Positions 17,031-23,506 of a stretch of DNA of 23,506 nucleotides are shown one piece after another. Numbering within the stretch: position 1 is the stretch's first letter; each line of letters begins with the position of its first letter. The DNA is from Burkholderiaceae bacterium. Its GTDB lineage: Bacteria > Pseudomonadota > Gammaproteobacteria > Burkholderiales > Burkholderiaceae_E. The translations under genes were made by a program, and so were the position numbers. The stretch spans positions 1-23,506 of the forward strand of contig JAHYJF010000019.1 of NCBI GenBank assembly GCA_019428955.1. Direction: 5' to 3'. Under the pieces are notes generated by a model. That model searched no databases, was not told where the DNA came from, and saw only the letters and a program-made list of their open reading frames with translations.

Positions 17031-18218
17031 ATGATCAATCTGCCAGGGCTGGTTTTCGATCTCGGCGAAGACATCGCGCTGCTGCGCGAGGCCGTGCAAC
17101 AGTTCACCGCCGCCGAGATCACCCCGCGAGCCGGGGAAATCGACCGCAGCGACCAGTTTCCGATGGACCTGTGGCGCAAGTTCGGCGACATGGGCCTGCT
17201 CGGGATGACCGTTCCCGAGGAACTGGGCGGCACCAATCTCGGCTATCTCGCCCACATCGTGGCGATGGAGGAGATCTCGCGCGGCTCGGCCTCGGTGGGG
17301 CTGTCGTACGGCGCGCACTCCAACCTGTGCGTCAACCAGATCTATCGCAACGGCTCTCCCGAGCAGCACGCCAGGTACCTGCCCAGGCTGGTCTCGGGCG
17401 AGCACGTCGGGGCGCTGGCGATGTCCGAACCCAACGCCGGCAGCGACGTGCTCTCGATGAAGCTGCGTGCCGAGTTCAAGGGCGACCGCTGGATTCTCAA
17501 CGGCAACAAGATGTGGATCACCAACGGTCCCGACGCCGACGTGCTGGTGGTCTACGCCAAGAACGACATCGAGGCCGGGGCGCGCGGCGTCACCGCGTTC
17601 CTGGTCGAGAAGGGCTTCAAGGGCTTCTCGACCGCCCAGAAGCTCGACAAGATGGGGATGCGCGGCAGCCACACCTGCGAGCTGGTGTTCCAGGACTGCG
17701 AAGTGCCGGCCGAGAACGTGCTCGGCGGGCTGGGCCGCGGCGCCAACGTGCTCATGAGCGGGCTCGACTACGAGCGCGCGGTGCTCTCCGGCGGGCCGCT
17801 GGGAATAATGGCGGCGTGCATGGACGTGGTGGTGCCCTACATCCACGAACGCAAGCAGTTCGGCCAGCCGATCGGGGAATTCCAGCTGATGCAGGGCAAG
17901 CTGGCCGACATGTACGCGACCATGATGGCGAGCCGCGCCTACATCTATGAACTGGGCCGCCAGTGCGACCGCTCGCGCGCCGGCAAGATCGACGTGCGCA
18001 CGCTCAGGAAGGACGCCGCAGCCGCGATCCTCTACTCTGCCGAACGCGCCACCTGGATGGCCGGCGAGGCGATTCAGTGCCTCGGCGGCAACGGCTACAT
18101 CAACGAGTACCCGACGGGCCGGCTGTGGCGCGACGCCAAGCTCTACGAGATCGGGGCCGGTACCTCCGAAATCCGGCGGATGCTGATCGGCCGCGAACTG
18201 TTCGCCCAGACCAGCTAA
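17031..18218 (+). CDS. liuA: Isovaleryl-CoA dehydrogenase
   Basis: This FAD enzyme oxidises isovaleryl-CoA to 3-methylcrotonyl-CoA in leucine degradation (also called ivd), passing electrons to ETF. The 395-residue product has the acyl-CoA dehydrogenase three-part fold with MSEPNAGSDVLSMK (131-144) and WITNGPDADVLVVYAK (162-177). The assignment rests on the catalytic base: it is Glu248 in GLDYERAVLSGGPLG, the position used by isovaleryl-CoA dehydrogenases. The position that bears Glu in most family members reads Ala376 within YEIGAGTSEIRR. QCLGGNGYINEYPTGRLWRDAKLYEIGAG (349-377) is nearly the canonical IVD tail. It follows the thioesterase by 23 bp and is 1 bp before aceK. Methylcrotonyl-CoA carboxylase, hydratase and lyase genes are not in the window. 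Confidence 0.96.
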   Translation: MINLPGLVFDLGEDIALLREAVQQFTAAEITPRAGEIDRSDQFPMDLWRKFGDMGLLGMTVPEELGGTNLGYLAHIVAMEEISRGSASVGLSYGAHSNLCVNQIYRNGSPEQHARYLPRLVSGEHVGALAMSEPNAGSDVLSMKLRAEFKGDRWILNGNKMWITNGPDADVLVVYAKNDIEAGARGVTAFLVEKGFKGFSTAQKLDKMGMRGSHTCELVFQDCEVPAENVLGGLGRGANVLMSGLDYERAVLSGGPLGIMAACMDVVVPYIHERKQFGQPIGEFQLMQGKLADMYATMMASRAYIYELGRQCDRSRAGKIDVRTLRKDAAAAILYSAERATWMAGEAIQCLGGNGYINEYPTGRLWRDAKLYEIGAGTSEIRRMLIGRELFAQTS

Positions 18219-18219
18219 G

Positions 18220-19994
18220 GTGAGTCCGGAGACAGTCGCCATCGCGCCAGCGATTGCAGCGGCAATACTGGCCGGCTTCGAACGCCACTACGGGCGGTTT
18301 CGCTACCACGCGCAACTAGCCAAGTCGCGCTTCGAAGCGGGCGACTTCCATGGCATCCGGAGCCTCGCCCGCGAGCGCATCGACTTCTACGACCAGCGGG
18401 TCGCCGAGACCCTCCAGCGCCTGGTGAGCGAATTCCGCGCCGGCGAGCTCGGTGACGCGGTCTGGCAGGAGATCAAGCGCCACTACGTGCGAGCGCTCGA
18501 GCGCCACAACCAGCCCGAACTCGCCGAGACCTTCTTCAACTCGGTGTGTTGCCGCATCCTGCACCGCAGCTACTTCCACAACGATTTCATCTTCGTGCGC
18601 CCGGCGGTCGCCACCGACTACCTCGATTCCGAACCGCCGTCGTACCGCTCCTACTACCCGCTGGCACAGGGCTGGCGCGAAACCTTGCGCGCGATCGTGA
18701 TCGACCTCGGGCTCGCTTGCGCCTTCGTCGACGTCGAGCGCGACATCGGTTTCGTCGGCAGCGCCGCGCGCGAGGCGATGCCGACCGACTTCACGCCAGC
18801 GAGCGACTGCCAGATCCACGTGCTGCGGGCCCTGTTCTTCCGCAACAAGGGCGCCTACCTGATCGGACGCTTCGTCAACGACGGCGAGCTGCTGCCGTTC
18901 GCGATCCCGATCCTGCGCGACTCCAATGGCCGGCTCTACCTCGACACGGTTCTTATCGGGGCCGAACGCGTCGAGGCGATCTTCAATTTCTCGCGTGCCT
19001 ACTTCATGGTCGACATGGAGGTGCCATCGGCCTACGTGCGCTTCCTGCGCTCGCTGCTGCCCGCGAAGCCCGACGCCGAGTTCTACACCATGCTGGGGCT
19101 GCAGAAGCAGGGCAAGACGCTGTTCTATCGCGACCTGCTCGATCACCTGCGCCACTCCAGCGACCAGTACCAGATCGCCCCCGGAATCCCCGGACTGGTG
19201 ATGGGCGTGTTCACGCTGCCGACCTTCCCCTATGTCTTCAAGTTTATCAAGGACCGGCGCGGCAAGGACGTCAGCCGCGAATTCATCAAGAGCCAGTACC
19301 AGCGCATCAAGCTTCACGACCGGGTCGGGCGGATGTCCGATACCTGGGAGTACACCGGGGTGCAGTTTCCCAAGGACCGGTTCGACCCGGCGCTGCTCGC
19401 CGACTTGCGCCAGAGTGCACCCTCGCTGCTCGAGGAGGACGGCGACACGGTCGTGATCTCGCACCTCTATATCGAGCGGCGCATGATCCCGCTCAATCTT
19501 TACCTTGAAAAGGCCGATCCGGCGGAGCGCGAGCACGCCATCGTCGAGTACGGGCGCGCGATCAAGGACATGGTCGCGGCCAACATCTTCCCCGGCGACA
19601 TGCTCTACAAGAACTTCGGCATGACCCGCCAGGGGCGCGTCGTGTTCTACGACTACGATGAGATCGCCTACATTACTGATTGCGTCTTCCGCGAGATCCC
19701 CGAGCCGCGCACCCCCGAGGAAGAGATGGCCCCCGAACCGTGGTACCCGGTCGGGCGGCACGACGTCTTCCCCGAGGAATTCGCCACCTTCCTGCTGGGT
19801 GATCCGACGATCCGTGCAACTTTCATGCACCACCATGCGGAACTGCTCGAGGCGGCCTACTGGCGCGACAAGCAGCAGCGAATCCAGCGCGGTATTCTCG
19901 ACGATATTTTCCCGTATCCTGATGGATTACGTTTCCGGCACCGCCCGGCGCGGGCCTCAGGAAACCCCTCCCAACTGAACCAGGAGCAGAAGCC

Positions 19995-19998
<4 letters not shown>
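18220..19998 (+). CDS. aceK: Isocitrate dehydrogenase kinase/phosphatase
   Basis: AceK phosphorylates and dephosphorylates isocitrate dehydrogenase, steering isocitrate between the TCA cycle and the glyoxylate bypass. The 592-residue product (E. coli 578) has the N-terminal regulatory domain (about 1-310) and the kinase domain with GLVMGVFTLPTFPYVFKFIK (325-344; Lys341 region for ATP), then NIFPGDMLYKNFGMTRQGR (455-473) with the catalytic Asp460. VVFYDYDEIAYI (474-485) contains the metal-binding Asp. GTG at 18220 is the start: it is one base after the isovaleryl-CoA dehydrogenase stop, and the family's N-terminal AxAILAGFERHYGRFR follows. The stop overlaps the thiolase start by 4 bp (ATGA). 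Its position inside a branched-chain acyl-CoA operon, not beside aceA/aceB, is notable. Confidence 0.97.
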
Positions 19999-21191
<1,193 letters not shown>

Positions 21192-21210
21192 TACCCGCCC
21201 CCGGCAGGTA

Positions 21211-21267
21211 TGGCCGCGCAGTGGCTCCGGTGACCGACTCGCCGGTCATCGGCACTGCGCGCGGCCA
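21211..21267. other. Long imperfect stem-loop between thiolase and acyl-CoA dehydrogenase genes
   Basis: TGGCCGCGCAGTG (21211-21223) pairs with CACTGCGCGCGGCCA (21253-21267) with a 2-nt bulge. Inside it, CCGGTGACCG (21227-21236) pairs with CGGTCATCGG (21243-21252) through one G-T step, leaving the 6-nt loop ACTCGC. The total is about 23 pairs. No T run follows, so it may be an RNA processing or stability element and not an intrinsic terminator. A seven-codon reading frame (ATG at 21210 to TGA at 21233) sits on its left arm. Confidence 0.6.
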
Positions 21268-21296
21268 ACGCCTCGGAAAGGCCTGAGAAAGCGACC

Positions 21297-22439
21297 ATGA
21301 TCCTTACCGAAGACCAGCGGATGATCCGCGAGGCCGTGCGCGACTTCGTGCAGACCGAGATTGCGCCGCATGCCGCCAGCTGGGACCGCACCGCCACCTT
21401 TCCCAAGGAGGCGCTGGCCGGCCTGGCTGCGCTGGGCTGCTACGGGATTGCGGTGCCCGAGCGCTGGGGTGGCGCAGGGCTGGATTACGCGACCCTGGCG
21501 CTGATCATCGAGGAAATTGCCGCCGGCGACGGTGCCACCTCGACGGTGGTCTCGGTCAACAACTGCCCGGTCTGCTCGATCCTGATGGCCTGGGGCAACG
21601 ATGACCAGAAAGAGCAATGGCTCAAGCCGCTGGCGCGCGGCGAGATGCTCGGCGCCTTCTGCCTGACCGAGCCGCAAGTCGGCTCCGATGCCGGGGCGCT
21701 GCGCACCAGTGCGCGCCGCGCGGGCAACGAATACGTCCTCGATGGCGTCAAGCAGTTCGTCACCTCGGGCAAGAATGCCGACGTAGCAATCGTTATGGCG
21801 GTTACCGCCAAGGCAGCCGGCAAGTCCGGGATCTCGGCATTCCTGGTGCCGACGGCCAACCCCGGCTACCGCGTCGCGCGGATCGAGGACAAGCTTGGCC
21901 AGCACGCGTCGGACACCGCGCAGATCGACTTCGATGACTGCCGGATCCCGGCGGCCAACCTGATCGGCGCCGAGGGCCAGGGCTACCGGATTGCGCTCTC
22001 GGGGCTCGAAGGCGGCCGCATCGGCATCGCGTCGCAATCGCTCGGGATGGCGCGCGCGGCATTCGTCGCCGCGCTCGCCTATGCCAAGGAGCGCGAGGCT
22101 TTCGGCAAGCCGATCTTCGAGCATCAGGCGGTCCAGTTCCGACTCGCCGACATGGCCACCCAGATCGAGGCGGCGCGCCAGCTGATCGCCCACGCCGCGG
22201 CGCTCAAGGACAGCGGTGCGCCCTGCCTGCGCGAGGCGGCGATGGCCAAGCTGTTCGCCTCCGAGATGGCCGAGCGGGTCTGCTCCGACGCGATCCAGAT
22301 CCACGGCGGCTACGGCTACGTCGGCGACTTCCCGGTCGAACGGATCTATCGCGACGTGCGCATCACCCAGATCTACGAGGGTACCAGCGACATCCAGCGG
22401 ATTCTGATCGGGCGCTCGCTCGCGCAAAGCGAGGAGTAG
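21297..22439 (+). CDS. Acyl-CoA dehydrogenase (short/branched-chain type)
   Basis: This FAD enzyme introduces the 2,3-double bond into a short or branched acyl-CoA. The 380-residue product has FCLTEPQVGSDAGALRT (119-135), FVTSGKNADVAIVMAVT and the C-terminal QIHGGYGYVGDFPVERIYRD. Here the catalytic base is in the usual place, Glu361 in QIYEGTSDIQRILIGR, unlike the isovaleryl-CoA dehydrogenase upstream. The best guesses are butyryl-CoA or 2-methylbutyryl/isobutyryl-CoA; sequence alone does not decide. The ATG at 21297 follows GAGAAAG. It is 105 bp after the thiolase gene, a gap with a long stem-loop, so its expression could be uncoupled from the upstream genes. It is the last gene before non-core sequence. 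Confidence 0.94.
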   Translation: MILTEDQRMIREAVRDFVQTEIAPHAASWDRTATFPKEALAGLAALGCYGIAVPERWGGAGLDYATLALIIEEIAAGDGATSTVVSVNNCPVCSILMAWGNDDQKEQWLKPLARGEMLGAFCLTEPQVGSDAGALRTSARRAGNEYVLDGVKQFVTSGKNADVAIVMAVTAKAAGKSGISAFLVPTANPGYRVARIEDKLGQHASDTAQIDFDDCRIPAANLIGAEGQGYRIALSGLEGGRIGIASQSLGMARAAFVAALAYAKEREAFGKPIFEHQAVQFRLADMATQIEAARQLIAHAAALKDSGAPCLREAAMAKLFASEMAERVCSDAIQIHGGYGYVGDFPVERIYRDVRITQIYEGTSDIQRILIGRSLAQSEE

Positions 22440-22446
22440 CCGGGCC

Positions 22447-22588
22447 TCAGCGGAACCGCCCGAACGGATTCCGCGCGGTGCGAAGATGCACCGCCTCGGT
22501 TGTGGTTCCGCCTCCGGGGCCGACAAGGGCTGCCGCGCAGCGAAACGCCCGATCGTCGACGATCCGCAGCGCTGCGCCGGGACTGTCG
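22447..22588 (-). other. Unassigned stretch with an open minus-strand reading tail
   Basis: After the acyl-CoA dehydrogenase stop, the minus strand reads an uninterrupted frame (…RIVDDRAFRCAAALVGPGGG…RNPFGRFR, TGA at 22447-22449). It could be the C-terminal remnant of a protein cut by the recombination that brought in the repeats and istB. It could equally be chance in GC-rich DNA. No domain is recognised. Confidence 0.2.
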
Positions 22589-22647
22589 CCCCGCGAGCGG
22601 GGAATTCCATCGTGTGAAGGCGACCCCCGCTCGCGCGGGGAAACCGG
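22585..22647. repeat. Two degenerate CRISPR-like (type I-E-like) hairpin repeats
   Basis: Repeat A (22585-22608) has the hairpin CCCCGC-GA-GCGGGG followed by AATTCC. Repeat B (22619-22647, 29 nt) has CCCCGCTCGCGCGGGG followed by AAACCGG. Both share C-G-(A)-CCCC…GCGGGGAA..CC in the same orientation. The complement of B begins CCGGTTTCCCCGCGCG, much like type I-E repeats (CGGTTTATCCCCGC…). The repeat period is only 38 bp, with ~10 bp between units, and no third unit or cas gene is present. It is therefore at most a relic. Confidence 0.4.
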
Positions 22648-23378
22648 AGAAAACAAGGTCTTCGCGCAGTCTGGTCGGGGACCTGTGCGCGCAGTCCGAC
22701 CACGAAGGTTGGCCCGGACGCCGACTGCTTGAGGCCTTGTTCGAGCACGAGATGGCCGAGCGCGCGGCGCGGCGCATCGCCCGCCACCGCGCCGAATCGG
22801 GCTTGAGCCCTGACAAGCGACTGTCGAGCTTCGAGTTCGCGGCCGTGCCCAGTGTATCCAAGGCGCAGGTAACGGCGCTCAGCGAAGGGCATGAGTGGCT
22901 GGAACGCGGCGCCAACGTGATGCTGTTCGGGCCGCCGGGCGTAGGCAAGAGTCATCTGGTGTGCGCACTCGGCCACGCGCTGATCGACGTCGGGCGCCGC
23001 GTGCTGTTTACGCGTTGCAGCGATCTCGTGCAACGGCTGCAGGCCGCACGGCGGGATCTGCGCCTGCCCCAGGAACTGGCCAAGCTCGACCGGTTCGATC
23101 TGTTGATCTTGGACGATCTGAGTTACGTCCGACGCGACCAGGCTGAAACCTCGGTGCTGTTCGAGCTCATTGCCGAGCGTTACGAGCGCAAGAGCTTGGC
23201 GATCACCGCGAACACCCCGTTCTCGAAGTGGGGCGAGGTGTTCGTCAATCCGGCCATGACCTTAGCCGCCGTCGACCGGCTTGTGCACCACGCAACCATC
23301 TTGGAGATGAACGTCGAGAGTTACCGCCGACGCGCCGCGCAGGCGGAGCATGCCCCGCCTGCGCGAAAGACTCGTTAA
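22614..23378 (+). pseudogene. istB: 5'-truncated IS21-family istB (transposition helper ATPase)
   Basis: From about 22690 the frame is clearly IstB, the AAA+ helper of IS21-type transposition: EGWPGRRLLEALFEHEMAERAARR, then FEFAAVPSVSKAQV, Walker A GPPGVGKSH, Walker B LLILDDLSYV, the sensor region ITANTPFSKW, and AVDRLVHHATILEMNVESYRRR near the end (TAA at 23376-23378). About 25-30 N-terminal residues of a normal ~250-residue IstB have no counterpart; upstream the frame runs through the CRISPR-like repeat. GTG at 22614 is only the first convenient in-frame start, and ATG at 22752 would remove still more. The ATPase core looks intact. The partner transposase gene istA, normally just upstream, is absent, so this is a remnant and the element cannot move alone. 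Confidence 0.85.
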
Positions 23379-23506
23379 CCCGAAGTTCCCGGGCCACAAG
23401 GGTGCTTTGAGCACCTAAACACCTATGGAATCAACGAGTTGAGGGTTATTTCTGGCGTCAGGATGTAGGCATGTATAAGGCTTGACATGGGATAGGCTAT
23501 TGTTTT
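23379..23506. other. AT-richer flank downstream of istB, possible IS21 end
   Basis: This 128-bp stretch has a perfect hairpin, GGTGCT-TTG-AGCACC (23401-23415), just after istB. A consensus -35 hexamer, TTGACA (23482-23487), sits near the edge; its -10 would lie at or past the window end. Base composition is clearly more AT-rich than the rest of the window. IS21 right ends lie shortly after istB, so the element boundary is probably here or just beyond, but I cannot place it. Confidence 0.35.

Noticed and set aside
16764..19836. Two ~500-codon minus-strand frames opposite isovaleryl-CoA dehydrogenase and aceK
   Set aside because: Both mirror well-conserved genes in the complementary codon phase; their content follows from the GC-rich third positions of the real genes.
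22585..22647. Functional CRISPR array
   Set aside because: Only two imperfect units with a ~38-bp period and ~10 bp between them are present; there are no full-length spacers, AT-rich leader or cas genes. It is kept only as a possible relic.
21246..23033. 595-codon minus-strand frame spanning the acyl-CoA dehydrogenase gene and istB start
   Set aside because: It crosses two unrelated plus-strand genes and the intergenic repeats, with no domain, so it is a shadow.
23341..23360. Near-palindrome AGGCGGAGCATGCCCCGCCT
   Set aside because: It lies inside the istB coding end with one mismatched pair, and without a second copy nothing supports a role as an element end.

Overview
The window is a high-GC chromosomal segment that looks like a betaproteobacterium (Burkholderiales/Rhodocyclales-like). 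The grounds are the head-to-head arrangement of gatCAB and mreBCD-mrdA-rodA, a LiuR-type MerR regulator next to isovaleryl-CoA dehydrogenase and aceK, and uniformly GC-rich third codon positions. This placement is inferred from gene order and protein character; no search could be run.

Layout: (1) 1-1884, minus strand: the N-terminal 628 residues of a cytoplasmic multi-PAS/GAF sensor whose output domain lies beyond the left edge. (2) 2038-2727, plus: pyrE (pyrimidine synthesis), starting at TTG. (3) 2771-6589, minus: the tRNA-dependent amidotransferase operon gatC-gatA-lipoprotein-gatB, with a proline-rich lipoprotein gene inserted and two 4-bp overlaps. (4) 6726-12309, plus: the rod-shape/elongasome operon mreB-mreC-mreD-mrdA-rodA. 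(5) 12341-14912: a quinone oxidoreductase-like MDR enzyme (minus), a YhhN/TMEM86 membrane protein and a SMUG1-type uracil-DNA glycosylase (both plus). (6) 14943-22439: a metallo-beta-lactamase-fold hydrolase (minus) divergent from a MerR regulator, followed by a thioesterase, isovaleryl-CoA dehydrogenase, aceK, a thiolase and a second acyl-CoA dehydrogenase. (7) 22440-23506: a mosaic non-core tail with two CRISPR-like GC hairpin repeats, a 5'-truncated IS21-type istB and an AT-richer stretch.

Region 6 is the most coherent regulatory story. The MerR gene is bracketed by two strongly related ACGT-rich sites. One lies in the divergent promoter region (16090-16105). The other is a perfect 20-bp palindrome (16513-16532) that overlaps the regulator's own stop codon and precedes the catabolic genes. 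This points to an autoregulated leucine/branched-chain acyl-CoA catabolic unit that also carries the isocitrate dehydrogenase kinase/phosphatase. Breakdown to acetyl-CoA would then be tied to control of the TCA/glyoxylate branch point.

Structure not explained by the genes includes a long stem-loop between the thiolase and acyl-CoA dehydrogenase genes (21211-21267), an 11-bp perfect inverted repeat made from the ends of two convergent genes (12302-12348), and the CRISPR-like repeat pair next to the truncated transposition gene. I see no rRNA, tRNA, complete transposon, CRISPR array, defence cassette or clearly new multi-gene system.
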